The notes beneath the pieces were generated by a model. The model saw only the letters and a list, made by a program, of their open reading frames with translations, ran no database searches and was not told the origin of the DNA. 64,000 nucleotides of DNA from the NCBI RefSeq assembly GCF_002954665.1, contig NZ_MSCM01000001.1, positions 883,786 through 947,785 on the forward strand. The letters run 5' to 3'. This document shows, piece after piece, positions 16,509 through 25,437 of the stretch (position 1 is the stretch's first letter; each line of letters begins with the position of its first letter). The position numbers were made by a program, and so were the translations under genes. The DNA comes from Polaribacter glomeratus (lineage in GTDB: Bacteria; Bacteroidota; Bacteroidia; Flavobacteriales; Flavobacteriaceae).

Positions 16509-17717
16509 TTAGTTACAGAATTTTTTGATGAATTTCTGGGCATCAGTATTTCCCAACGATTTTGCTTTTTGAAAGTCAAGACAAGCACCTTCTTTATTAT
16601 TGGAAAAAAACTTTATACCACCTCTTGTTATATATGATAAGGCGTTACTGGGTTCAATTTTTATAGCTATATCACAATCTTTAATTCCTCCATTAATATC
16701 ATTTAAACTTGCTTTAGTCATACCTCTGCTGGTATACGCTAAACTATATTTTGGATTAATTTCAATTGCTTTATTGAAATCTGATAAGGCGCCTTCATAA
16801 TTTTTCAACAAGGAGTTTGCAAGACCCTTGTTGTAATATGCAAGTGAAAATTTTGGATTTATTTTTATAGACTTGTTATAATCATAAATTGCACTTTCAA
16901 TTTGTCCCATCTTTACTTTTATTAGACCCCGATTATGATAGGAAATTGGAAGATAAGGATTGATTTTAATTGATTTATTTATTTCAGAAATTGCTTCATT
17001 AAATTTATTTAAATTATGCTGTATTGTTCCTTTATTAAGATAATGATAAGCACCATATGGCAAATTTAATTCCTTTGTTTTGTTGTTTTTATTCTTTATG
17101 ATATCTTTTAAAAAATTTAGATGTATTACATAATCACCAGAGGAATTTACTTTATTTGTCAGAATAAAACCTCCTGCAAATATAACACCAACAACTTTTC
17201 CTTTTTCATTTATTACTGCACTTCCGCTATTTCCAGGAAAAGTAGAAATTGTTGTTTTTATAATGCCAGAATTGTTAAACAAACTAATATATTCTACTAT
17301 ACCCTCTAAAATGATTTCTGAAGAATTTTCAGGATTTACAAACGTATAAACTTTTTCTCCAATTTTTGGTGTGGATTCTGCTATTTCAAAAGCTATTCCA
17401 TCTAAAGTTGGTACTGATAATATTGCTAAATCATTTTGATTATCTATTGCTAAATATCCGCTTATTTTATGTTTTTTATTAGTTCCATTAATTACTACGT
17501 AACCATTAGTTAATCCCTCAATTACGTGTAAATTAGTAATAACTTTTCCTTTTTCAAGAATAAATCCACTTCCATACTTTTGTGTGTTATTTGACTGAAA
17601 TATAGTTACATTAGATTTTGAATGTTTATAAAGATTTTCCTTTAATGACTGGCTAATTAATGAAAAAGGAATAGCTAATATTATTATAAAAATTATGTTT
17701 TTTTTGATTTTGACCAT
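16509..17717 (-). CDS. Secreted trypsin-like serine protease with TPR repeats
   Basis: A 402-residue exported protein. A hydrophobic signal peptide (IIFIIILAIPFSLISQ) is followed by an S1C/Deg-type protease domain: catalytic His64 (TNLHVIEG), Asp96 (QNDLAIL) and Ser164 (FPGNSGSAV), all three present. From about residue 225 come five tetratricopeptide repeats of 34 residues (for example AYYNKGLANSLLKNYEGALS), which bind protein partners. No PDZ domain is present, unlike DegP. It is 2 bp downstream of a small membrane-protein gene, so the two are probably co-transcribed. The role may be regulated proteolysis in the periplasm; the substrate is unknown. Confidence 0.85.
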   Translation of the reverse strand: MVKIKKNIIFIIILAIPFSLISQSLKENLYKHSKSNVTIFQSNNTQKYGSGFILEKGKVITNLHVIEGLTNGYVVINGTNKKHKISGYLAIDNQNDLAILSVPTLDGIAFEIAESTPKIGEKVYTFVNPENSSEIILEGIVEYISLFNNSGIIKTTISTFPGNSGSAVINEKGKVVGVIFAGGFILTNKVNSSGDYVIHLNFLKDIIKNKNNKTKELNLPYGAYHYLNKGTIQHNLNKFNEAISEINKSIKINPYLPISYHNRGLIKVKMGQIESAIYDYNKSIKINPKFSLAYYNKGLANSLLKNYEGALSDFNKAIEINPKYSLAYTSRGMTKASLNDINGGIKDCDIAIKIEPSNALSYITRGGIKFFSNNKEGACLDFQKAKSLGNTDAQKFIKKFCN

Positions 17718-17719
17718 TT

Positions 17720-18010
17720 TTAGTTTAAAAATTTATTTGATAATAATGATATTGAAATCAATACTAATGCCATAATCCAAGATTGAAAATATAAGGTTTT
17801 TAAGGGGATTTTATCTTTTCTATTTGTAATACTACTAACTATTTTCATAACTATGAGGCTAATTAAAGTAAGTCCCATAATTATAACAAAATATGCTAAA
17901 ATTTTAGTTGAAATTTCTAAAAAATCCCAATATAAAAAATCAGACTTTACTAACGGAATGATAAAACTTAATATTAAACTCACTAATATTGTAATTATTA
18001 CTTTCTTCAA
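17720..18010 (-). CDS. Small three-helix membrane protein
   Basis: A 96-residue protein with about three hydrophobic segments (residues 4-22, 38-62 and 75-92), separated by a short basic loop (ITNRKDKIPLK). I do not recognise a family. It ends 2 bp before the TPR protease gene and probably shares its transcript, so it could be a membrane partner of that protease; this is position-based only. Confidence 0.6.
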   Translation of the reverse strand: MKKVIITILVSLILSFIIPLVKSDFLYWDFLEISTKILAYFVIIMGLTLISLIVMKIVSSITNRKDKIPLKTLYFQSWIMALVLISISLLSNKFLN

Positions 18011-18616
18011 AATTTCTTTTTTAAATTACACACAACTTTTTATATACAATCAATTGCTTTCTTTTATTATCATTTTCTTGATGATAATAAATCATTTTGT
18101 AGCTATTAAAAAAGGAGTTATAAATAGATTCTAGTTTTTTTAGTGCAAAAAACCAGTATGTAATTTTAATTCTTCTAAATAGCATTGAAATATATTAAAA
18201 TAATTAATAATAATTATCCTTTTTTTAAATTAAAAATAAGTTTCCTGTTTATTAACTATTAATTTTTTTAACCTAATTAAATAATTTCTAACCTATTATA
18301 TCCTTTTTTTAACTTTTCTAAACAGTTACATTTTATTTTTAAACATAAAATTAACACTCAATGTGTAAATATCTAAAATCAGATTGCATATTATTTACGG
18401 GTTTCCCTAACCTAGAGCAATTTTTTAAGAAAAAACGACTTTTTTTTTGCTAATAATCCCCCAAAACATCAAAAAAAAAGCAATATGTAAGCTATAAATT
18501 ATACTAAAAAACAGCTTTTCACCCTCTTTTTAGCCCTAAAAAAGAGATTTTAAGGCTAAAACCAACCTCCTTTTTGTCTAAAAAAAAATAATTTGCCTAA
18601 AAAATCCTCTGTAAAT

Positions 18617-18747
18617 TAACTTATAAGCACTTTTAAAAAGCTTACAAGGTTTTGTACTAAAGCTTATAAGGTTTTACTAAGAAGCTTATAAGGTATTGCT
18701 TAAAAGCTTGCAAGGTTTTACTTAGAAGCTTATAAGCAGTTTTGGTT
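18617..18747. repeat. 22-bp tandem repeat array
   Basis: AAGCTT occurs at 18638, 18660, 18682, 18704 and 18726, exactly 22 bp apart. Each unit reads approximately AAGCTTATAAGGTTTTACTA. A degenerate sixth unit (TAACTTATAAGCAC) begins at 18617. The array lies just beyond the terminator of the HU-like gene. The period equals about two DNA helical turns. Confidence 0.85.
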
Positions 18748-18772
18748 TTTTTTGGCACTTTTGGGCATAAAA

Positions 18773-18802
18773 AAACCTCAATAACAATTGTTTATGAGGT
18801 TT
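18773..18802 (-). terminator. Terminator of the HU-like gene
   Basis: AAACCTCA-ATAA (18773-18784) pairs with TTTATGAGGTTT (18791-18802). On the minus strand the stem is followed by a T-run (complement of the A-run at 18768-18775). It lies 23 bp beyond the stop codon of the HU-like gene. Confidence 0.8.
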
Positions 18803-18824
18803 AAAAATTAAAAAAAGAATAGAC

Positions 18825-19217
18825 TTACATTTTATTAGAAGTTGTAAAATCGATTGTTTTTATATTTAAAGAACTTTTAATTCTTTTATCGGGTCTAAAT
18901 TTTATGCGCACATCTTTTACCGAGTTTGCAGATACTTCATCGGCAGTTTCTTCTGCTTCTGAACTTACAGAAATATTAAATGTGCCTAACTTGTCTAGTT
19001 TTACAATTTTACCTTGTTTTAATTCGTCTACAATATTGTGAATTAAAGACAAAATAACAGCATAACAGTCGCCTTCTCTAACGGTACTTTGATGTGCTAC
19101 TAAATAGGCTAAACGCTCTAAATCTGTTTTACCAGAACCTACTGCTTGCGCATAAAATTTATTGTCTGCCACACGATCTTGTGGATTAGACTTACTAATT
19201 GCTATAATTTTTACCAT
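18825..19217 (-). CDS. HU-like DNA-binding protein (Bacteroidota HU/HIG family)
   Basis: A 130-residue member of the Bacteroidota HU-related family. It is longer at the N-terminus than classical ~90-residue HU. Features are MVKIIAISKSNPQDR, a two-helix region (TDLERLAYLVAHQSTVREGD and CYAVILSLIHNIVDELKQGK) and the beta-arm region KLDKLGTFNISVSSEAEETA with the basic tip KFRPDKRIKSSL. It is a nucleoid-associated protein that bends or bundles DNA. It is a single-gene unit with a clear terminator and is surrounded by gene-free AT-rich DNA that contains a phased 22-bp repeat array. Confidence 0.92.
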   Translation of the reverse strand: MVKIIAISKSNPQDRVADNKFYAQAVGSGKTDLERLAYLVAHQSTVREGDCYAVILSLIHNIVDELKQGKIVKLDKLGTFNISVSSEAEETADEVSANSVKDVRIKFRPDKRIKSSLNIKTIDFTTSNKM

Positions 19218-19813
19218 ACTAAAAAATGTTTTAAAAATGCATTGCTTTTATAGAGGCAGCAATACAAAGACCCCCTTTTAGCGCGCTTTAAAACTCGGCA
19301 ATTGTTTGCCAATACCACATACGTCTTTATATAGTATAACTGTTTGTATGTAAAATACTCACAGGAGTTTAGACTAATAAATTTAAGTCATGCTTTTTAC
19401 CCAATGCAGTTTATTGTACTGCTTTAAAATATTAACAAAATATTTTTTGGTAAGCTAAAAGAAAGTTGTAATTTTATAACTGCGAAATTAAACTATACAC
19501 TTCTTTAAGTGTTACCGGTTTTTAAAAGTCTTAAAGTATTTTCTTTAAGGCTTTTTTCTTTTTGTAAATATACGACTTACTTCTGTTGTTAAAAATTAAT
19601 TTATCAACAGGTTATCCGCATTTTTTTAATGAATTTTTAAAAACAGTACAAAAAGTATATTTTAAAAAAAAGAATGTTTTAAAGGCGTTAAAATTCGTTT
19701 CTATTATTTTTTTCTTTTTTGGTTACTTTATTGTTTTCAAAAAAGCAAAACAATCCTATTAATTTTCATGTGTAAATCATAAAATGGCGCTGCTTTTTGC
19801 AATGGCTGCAAAA
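19218..19813. other. Gene-free stretch with an orphan terminator
   Basis: About 600 bp between the HU-like gene start and the YbbP-like permease gene end. No protein-coding region is supported. A strong plus-strand terminator (19526-19557) lacks an upstream plus-strand gene, so a small RNA transcribed rightward between about 19330 and 19557 is possible. Confidence 0.45.
19526..19557 (+). terminator. Orphan intrinsic terminator, plus strand
   Basis: AAGTCTTAAAG (19526-19536) pairs with CTTTAAGGCTT (19543-19553) with one G-T pair, followed by a long T-rich run on the plus strand only. There is no plus-strand protein gene upstream of it in the intergenic region. Confidence 0.65.
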
Positions 19814-22354
19814 TTATCCTTCTTTTCTTAAAACTTCTAAAGGTGCACTTTTTAAAACGCTTCTAATATTGCTTAAACCAATGAGTAAAACTAAAAGTGT
19901 AATTCCGGGTAGAAAAACTAAAAACGGAACTACCGAGGGTATAAACGGTTCTTTAAATACTAAAGTTGCTATTAATTGACTGCTAATAAGCGATAATAAA
20001 ATACCAACTAAACTACCCAACATGCCTAAATATACATATTCAAGAGCAGTAATTTGTAGAATTTGTGAACTTTTTGCACCTAACGTTCTTAATAATACAC
20101 TTTCTTTTATGCGTTGATATTTACTGTTTCTAACAGAACCAATCAAAACAATAATACCTGTAAGAATACTAAAGAAAGCCATAAAGTTAATAATCCATGC
20201 TATTTTGTTTAAAACATCTTCTACAATTGTAAAAATTTGTCTTAGATCTAAAATAGAAATAGTTGGAAATTTCTGCACCAAATCTCGTTGTAAATCCGCA
20301 GAACTAGCATCATTTGGCACATACGTGGTTAACACGTTAAACTGCGGTGCATTTTCTAAAACGCCAGCCGGAAAAACAATAGAAAAATTGAGTTGCAAAT
20401 TTGCCCAATTTACTTTACGGATGCTGCCAACATTCGTTTCCATTAAAACTCCTTGAATATTAAACACCACCACATCACCAATATTTAAACCAGCATCTTT
20501 AGCAATATTATCGGCTATAGAAATTAAAATAGGTTCGCCTGGTTGCATTTGCTGTACCCAAGTTCCTGCTATTATTTCTTCGGATGCTATTAATTCACTT
20601 CTATACGTAGTTCTAAACTCGTGGTTTAAAATCCAACTATTAATTTCTGATGTAGAATCTTGACGAATATCATTAACCAATCGTTCTTTAATTCGTTGCA
20701 TTCTCATGGTTACAATAGGTATATTATCAATAATTTCTAAACCTTTTGGTATGATTGTATTTATAACAGCTTCTTTTTGTGTGTTTTGCACATCCATTAA
20801 AATAATATTCGGATCCTTTGTTCTGTTCTCTACAGATGTTTTTGCCAATAAAATATCTTTGGTAAAATACAAGGTGCTAATTAAAAAAGTTCCCAATCCT
20901 ATAGATAAAATTAACACCATAGTTTGGTTATTAGGGCGGTATAAATTTAACAAACTTTGGCGCGTTGTAAAACCCCAATTAGAAGGAAAATATTTTTTGA
21001 TGGCTTTCATAAACAAACTAGAAACGCCCGCCATAATTGCAAAAGTTATTAAAATACCTACTGTAAATAGCAAACCGTTTACTGCATCTTTTAACAACCA
21101 AAAAGAAAATAAAAAGATAAAAAGAATGATAGCCGCCAATGTAAAGAGGCGTGCTTTTCTTGGTTTTACCAAATGATCATCTGTACCTCTTAAAACTTCT
21201 AACGGCGATACATACCAAGTGCCCAACAACGGTAATAACGCAAATAAAACCGACATTAAAACGCCTAGTGTTACGCCCATTAGTATCGGAGTGGCAGTAA
21301 TTGCTATTTGAATATCAAAAGGTAAAAATCCTTTTAAAATATAAGGAAACGCATATTGCAAACCAACACCTATAGCAGAACCTAAAATACCACCAATTAG
21401 CCCAATGCCAACAATTTGCAATAAATAAATTAAAAAAGTTTGTTTTCTGGTAGCGCCAAGGCATTTTAAAACGGCTACATTTTTTAGTTTTTCTTTGATG
21501 TAAATATGTACCGAACTCGCAATGCCAATACAGCCTAACAATAGGGCAATAAATGCCGATAAGTTTAAAAATCTACCTACGTTATCATAGCTTCTGCCTA
21601 AACGAGCACTGGTACTAGTATGCGTATCGATATCTGCATTTTCGGTATCTAAAACAGGTCCTAGTTTTTTAGCCAACAATTCTATATCCATGGTAGGTGG
21701 TGCAACAAAAAAATATTGATATTCTTTTCTACTTCCTTGTTGCAACAATTCAGTTTCGTTTATAAACCGAAAAGGAATTAATACGGTTGGCGCTACCGAA
21801 CTAGAAATAGCGGTTGTACCTGGTATCGATTTTAATGCCCCAATAATAGGGAATGTTAGCTTGCCTAATTTAATAGAATCGCCTGGTTTTAAATTGTATT
21901 GCAACAATAAAGTAGCATCTACCAAGGCACCGCCCAATTTTTGATAGGTTGCTGCAGCACTTGCTGGTGCAGTTTCTAAGTCTCCGTAAAAAGGAAATTC
22001 ACCTTCTAAAGCGCGCACTTTTACCAATTTTGTGCCTTCGTTTTTAGGAAAAGCAGCCATCGACACAAAATTAACTTCGGATGCATTTGCGCCCAAAGAA
22101 TCTATAATTGCCTGTACTTTTTTAGAAGGAAGTTGTTTGCTGTCTATAATAAAATCAGCACCCATTAATCCTTTTGATTGATTTTTGATATTGTCTTTTA
22201 AATTTTCGCTAAATAATTGGATGGATACAACCGCCGCTATTCCTAAAATAATGGATGCCATAAATAATAGCAATCTAGAAATACTTGCTTTGCCATCTCG
22301 CCAAGCCATTTTAAAGAGCCATTGTATAGCTGTTTTTGAGGTTAGTTTGCTCAT
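19814..22354 (-). CDS. YbbP-like ABC transporter permease (FtsX family)
   Basis: An 846-residue permease with two FtsX-type domains: one N-terminal helix (about 28-48), a large extracytoplasmic region (about 50-255), a first membrane block (about 260-400), a central pair of helices (about 405-450), a second extracytoplasmic region (about 480-710) and a final three-helix block ending SNIRSVLKSAPLEVLRKEG. This matches E. coli YbbP in size and layout. It overlaps the YbbA-like ATPase gene by 4 bp and is divergent from a TesA-like lipase gene, the same ybbA-ybbP/tesA arrangement as in Proteobacteria. Transport or lipid/lipoprotein-handling roles are suspected for the family; no substrate is established. 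Confidence 0.9.
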   Translation of the reverse strand: MSKLTSKTAIQWLFKMAWRDGKASISRLLLFMASIILGIAAVVSIQLFSENLKDNIKNQSKGLMGADFIIDSKQLPSKKVQAIIDSLGANASEVNFVSMAAFPKNEGTKLVKVRALEGEFPFYGDLETAPASAAATYQKLGGALVDATLLLQYNLKPGDSIKLGKLTFPIIGALKSIPGTTAISSSVAPTVLIPFRFINETELLQQGSRKEYQYFFVAPPTMDIELLAKKLGPVLDTENADIDTHTSTSARLGRSYDNVGRFLNLSAFIALLLGCIGIASSVHIYIKEKLKNVAVLKCLGATRKQTFLIYLLQIVGIGLIGGILGSAIGVGLQYAFPYILKGFLPFDIQIAITATPILMGVTLGVLMSVLFALLPLLGTWYVSPLEVLRGTDDHLVKPRKARLFTLAAIILFIFLFSFWLLKDAVNGLLFTVGILITFAIMAGVSSLFMKAIKKYFPSNWGFTTRQSLLNLYRPNNQTMVLILSIGLGTFLISTLYFTKDILLAKTSVENRTKDPNIILMDVQNTQKEAVINTIIPKGLEIIDNIPIVTMRMQRIKERLVNDIRQDSTSEINSWILNHEFRTTYRSELIASEEIIAGTWVQQMQPGEPILISIADNIAKDAGLNIGDVVVFNIQGVLMETNVGSIRKVNWANLQLNFSIVFPAGVLENAPQFNVLTTYVPNDASSADLQRDLVQKFPTISILDLRQIFTIVEDVLNKIAWIINFMAFFSILTGIIVLIGSVRNSKYQRIKESVLLRTLGAKSSQILQITALEYVYLGMLGSLVGILLSLISSQLIATLVFKEPFIPSVVPFLVFLPGITLLVLLIGLSNIRSVLKSAPLEVLRKEG

Positions 22355-23046
22355 GAAACGGCCACTGTTTTTTCGTTAGACATAATCTTTCCTCCTTTTA
22401 ATCTTAATATTTGTTGTGTTCTATTTGCTAAGTCTAAATCGTGCGTAATAATTACTAAAGTTGTGCCTGCTTCTTTATTTAATTGAAAAAGCAACTGAAT
22501 TACTTTTTCGCCAGTTTCTTCATCCAAATTACCTGTAGGTTCATCTGCAAATAAAATAGAAGGTTTGTTAGAAAATGCTCTTGCCAATGCTACGCGCTGC
22601 TGCTCGCCACCAGATAATTGCGATGGATAATGATGCACACGGTCAAACAATCCTACTTTTTCTAAAAGTTCCAAACCAACTTTAGCAGCATTTTTTTCTC
22701 CTTGCAGTTCTAAAGGCACAATCACATTTTCTAATGCGGTTAATGTTGGTAATAATTGAAAATTTTGAAATATAAAACCTACTTCTTTATTGCGCAATAA
22801 TGCGCGTTCATCTTCATTTAAGTCTTGTAAATTGCTACCGCACAATTCGATGCTTCCTGCACTCGGGTGATCTAAACCAGCGCATAAACCTAATAAAGTG
22901 GTTTTTCCGCTTCCCGAAGGACCAACAATAGAGAAAATGCTTCCTTTTTCAATATCAAAAGAAATAGCACTTAAAACTGTTAATTTTTTTGAACCACTGG
23001 TATATGTTTTCTCTAGGTCGTGAATCTTTAATATCTTTGTACTCAT
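22351..23046 (-). CDS. YbbA-like ABC transporter ATP-binding protein
   Basis: A 231-residue ABC ATPase of the LolD/YbbA class: Walker [22 protein letters not shown] around the Q-loop, signature [15 protein letters not shown], Walker [16 protein letters not shown] and switch His in [10 protein letters not shown]. It overlaps the permease gene by 4 bp (stop-start coupling) and starts 27 bp from the start of the divergent TesA-like gene. It powers the adjacent permease. Confidence 0.93.
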   Translation of the reverse strand: MSTKILKIHDLEKTYTSGSKKLTVLSAISFDIEKGSIFSIVGPSGSGKTTLLGLCAGLDHPSAGSIELCGSNLQDLNEDERALLRNKEVGFIFQNFQLLPTLTALENVIVPLELQGEKNAAKVGLELLEKVGLFDRVHHYPSQLSGGEQQRVALARAFSNKPSILFADEPTGNLDEETGEKVIQLLFQLNKEAGTTLVIITHDLDLANRTQQILRLKGGKIMSNEKTVAVS

Positions 23047-23073
23047 ATTTATTTCATCTAATTTTATAACAAT

Positions 23074-23823
23074 ATGCTAAGACTTAAAAATAAACAATTG
23101 AATCTAAACAGCACGAATACTGCATTTAATGTTTTCATAAAGTTATGTTATTTTTCTTCGATGATATTGCTACTTTCCTGTGGATCAGATACTTCTAAAA
23201 AAGAAGATACAACAGAAACTGCACCCATTAAAACAGAAATTACAGGTACTGCAAAAAGTACTACAAAAAAGATATTATTCTTTGGTGATAGTTTAACTGC
23301 GGGTTATGGTTTAGAGGATGTAAATGATGCTTTTCCTGCATTAATTCAGTCTAAAATAGATTCACTTTCATTAAAATACATGGTTTTAAACGCTGGTTTA
23401 AGTGGAGAAACAACCGCCGGTGGAAAAAGTAGAATAAATTGGGTATTAAATAATCAAAATATTGATATTTTTGTTTTAGAATTAGGCGCAAACGACGGTT
23501 TACGTGGTGTTCCTTTAAAAGAAACAAGAGAAAACTTACAAGCTATTATTGATGCTGTTTTAAAGAAAAATCCGTCAACAAGAATAGTTTTAGCGGGCAT
23601 GCAATTACCGCCAAATATGGGGATTGATTATGCAACCGAGTTTAAAAGTATTTTTCCTTACTTGGCAAATAAGAATGAGTTGCAGTTAATTCCGTTTTTA
23701 TTAAAAGATGTTGGTGGTGTCACTTCATTAAATCAAGCAGATGGTATACACCCAACCGTTAAAGGGCACAAAATGCTTGCAAAAAATGCTTGGGAAGTTT
23801 TAAAACCAATGATTATTTTATAG
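23074..23823 (+). CDS. TesA-like GDSL/SGNH esterase, predicted lipoprotein
   Basis: A 249-residue SGNH hydrolase. A hydrophobic N-terminus ending in a lipobox (LLLSC, Cys36) predicts export and lipid anchoring, followed by a Thr/Lys-rich linker to about residue 64. The catalytic domain has block I FFGDSLTAGYG (Ser73), the Gly of block II (LNAGLSGET), block III GANDG and block V DGIHP (Asp and His near 223-226). It cleaves ester or thioester bonds of lipids, as TesA does. It is divergent from the ybbA-ybbP pair, with 27 bp between starts, so the two directions must share regulatory DNA. Unlike E. coli TesA, which is periplasmic and soluble, this one appears membrane-anchored. Confidence 0.88.
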   Translation: MLRLKNKQLNLNSTNTAFNVFIKLCYFSSMILLLSCGSDTSKKEDTTETAPIKTEITGTAKSTTKKILFFGDSLTAGYGLEDVNDAFPALIQSKIDSLSLKYMVLNAGLSGETTAGGKSRINWVLNNQNIDIFVLELGANDGLRGVPLKETRENLQAIIDAVLKKNPSTRIVLAGMQLPPNMGIDYATEFKSIFPYLANKNELQLIPFLLKDVGGVTSLNQADGIHPTVKGHKMLAKNAWEVLKPMIIL

Positions 23824-23839
23824 TTTTACGACTTAACGT

Positions 23840-23993
23840 CATTGTGAAACTCTTTTTTCAGAGCAATCTGTTTAATATGTGTTCCAAACTCTCATTGCAA
23901 GACTTTTTTGTCAAAGCAATCTGTTTAATATATGTTCCAAACTCTCATTGCGAGACTTTTTTGTCGAAGCAATCTGTTTAATACATGCTGGAT
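23840..23993 (+). repeat. Three 53-bp tandem repeats with internal hairpins
   Basis: Units begin at CATTG on 23840, 23893 and 23946, an exact 53-bp period. Each contains a hairpin such as ATTGCGAGAC-TTTTTT-GTCGAAGCAAT and the tail CTGTTTAATA. The last two are closest to each other. The array lies between the TesA-like gene and the minus-strand terminator of the next operon. Similar hairpin units are common between flavobacterial genes. Confidence 0.85.
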
Positions 23994-24066
23994 TTTTTAA
24001 ATTACCACATCGTTCCTCCTAGCAATGACAGGAGCTAACGAAACACAATGACCGCAGTAAATAAAC

Positions 24067-24092
24067 AAAAAAACCGAACATTTCTGTTCGGT
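24067..24092 (-). terminator. Terminator of the acyltransferase gene
   Basis: ACCGAACA pairs with TGTTCGGT around a TTTC loop (24073-24092). On the minus strand it is followed by a T-run (complement of 24067-24073). It lies 24 bp after the leftward gene. Confidence 0.85.
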
Positions 24093-24115
24093 CTTAATTT
24101 ATAAAGTATAAGAAA

Positions 24116-25363
24116 CTACGCCATTGAAGCTGCAATCTTTTTATAAGTTCCGTTTTCTAACAATACTCTAATTGCAGAAAAGGCGGTAATCGTTTCGTCT
24201 ATATCTTCTTGTGTATGCGTTGCTGTAGGTATCAATCTTAAAATGATTAATCCTTTAGGAATTACAGGATACACTACAATAGAACAGAAAATTCCGTGAT
24301 TTTCTCGTAAATCGTTTACCATTGCCATTGCTTCCGGAATATCTCCATTTAAAAATACAGGAGTAATACATGTTTGCGTAGTTCCTAAGTCGAAACCAGC
24401 TGCACGCAAACCAGATTGAAGCGAATTGGTGTTTTCCCATAATTTCTCTTTAAGCTCTGGCATTGTACGCAACATATCTAAACGTTTTAACGCTCCTTTT
24501 ACCATTGCCATTGGCAGCGATTTTGCAAAGGTTTGCGAACGCATGTTGTATTGTAAATACTGAATTACATCTTTATTACCTGCTAAAAAAGCACCAATAC
24601 CTGCCATAGATTTTGCAAACGTTGCAAAATAAACATCAATATCATCTTGCACACCTTGCTCAAAACCAGTTCCTCTACCACCCTTTCCAAGTGTACCAAA
24701 ACCGTGCGCATCATCTACCAATAATCTAAAATTATATTCTTTTTTAAAAGCGATAATCTCTTTTAAACGGCCTTGCTCTCCACGCATTCCAAAAACTCCT
24801 TCGGAAATTACTAAAATTCCACCGCCAGTTTTCTCTGCCATTCTAGCAGCACGCTTTATGTTTTTTTCAAAGCTTTCCATATCGTTATGACGATATACAA
24901 AACGTTTTCCAGAATGTAAACGAACGCCGTCTATAATGCACGCATGTGTATCCATGTCATACACAATAATATCATTTTTAGTGACCAATGCGTCTATTGC
25001 AGACATAATACCTTGGTATCCAAAATTTAATAAATAGGCTTTTTCTTTTTCTACAAACTCAGCACATTCTCTTTCTAATTGTTCGTGAAAAGGTGTGTGA
25101 CCAGACATCATTCTTGCACCCATTGGGTATGCCATGCCATGCTCCATTGCTGCAGCACCATCAACTTTTAAAACCTCTGGATGGTTTGCCAAGCCTAAGT
25201 AATCATTAATACTCCAAGTAACTACTTTTTTGCCATTAAAAGACATTCTATTAGAAATAGGGCCTTCTAGTTTTGGAAACACATAATAGCCTTCTGCTTT
25301 ATCTGCCCATTTACCTAAGGGACCTTTATCTTCAACTATTCTTTCAAATAAATCTTTCGTCAT
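24116..25363 (-). CDS. PLP-dependent alpha-oxoamine synthase, probable cysteate acyltransferase
   Basis: A 415-residue fold-type I PLP enzyme of the alpha-oxoamine synthase family (serine palmitoyltransferase, Kbl, BioF). It has the substrate-loop block YPMGARMMSGHTPFHEQLE, PLP contacts in DTHACIIDGV and LLVDDAHGFGTLG, and the Schiff-base Lys near residue 249 (TFAKSMAGIGAF). These enzymes condense an amino acid with an acyl thioester. The downstream position of a cysteine-synthase-like gene 74 bp upstream in the transcript suggests the amino acid is cysteate, giving 3-ketocapnine and sulfonolipids, as known for Flavobacterium and Capnocytophaga. Serine (sphingolipid) or glycine (Kbl) use remains possible. 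The membrane lipids supported would matter for gliding. Confidence 0.75.
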   Translation of the reverse strand: MTKDLFERIVEDKGPLGKWADKAEGYYVFPKLEGPISNRMSFNGKKVVTWSINDYLGLANHPEVLKVDGAAAMEHGMAYPMGARMMSGHTPFHEQLERECAEFVEKEKAYLLNFGYQGIMSAIDALVTKNDIIVYDMDTHACIIDGVRLHSGKRFVYRHNDMESFEKNIKRAARMAEKTGGGILVISEGVFGMRGEQGRLKEIIAFKKEYNFRLLVDDAHGFGTLGKGGRGTGFEQGVQDDIDVYFATFAKSMAGIGAFLAGNKDVIQYLQYNMRSQTFAKSLPMAMVKGALKRLDMLRTMPELKEKLWENTNSLQSGLRAAGFDLGTTQTCITPVFLNGDIPEAMAMVNDLRENHGIFCSIVVYPVIPKGLIILRLIPTATHTQEDIDETITAFSAIRVLLENGTYKKIAASMA

Positions 25364-25437
25364 TTTTCTGTTTTTATTGGATACTACAAATTAACCGATT
25401 TTTTTACAGTTATTCAAATAGTTACCTTTTAATATTT

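Larger units (their letters stand above)
18011..18824. other. Very AT-rich gene-free stretch
   Basis: About 800 bp with no supported gene. It is unusually rich in A- and T-runs (for example around 18200-18350 and 18420-18480). It contains the 22-bp tandem repeat array and the terminator of the HU-like gene. Confidence 0.6.

Noticed and set aside
18617..18747. CRISPR array
   Set aside because: The 22-bp units are directly contiguous with no spacers and no cas genes are nearby.
20706..21176. 156-codon plus-strand frame
   Set aside because: Entirely antisense to the YbbP-like permease gene with no family motifs.
23790..23981. 63-codon frame across the 53-bp repeats
   Set aside because: The frame exists only because the repeat has no stop in that phase; the peptide is a tandem repeat of repeat DNA.
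24116..25363. Naming the enzyme kbl or bioF
   Set aside because: No threonine dehydrogenase or biotin genes are adjacent, and the neighbouring cysteine-synthase-like gene fits sulfonolipid synthesis better.
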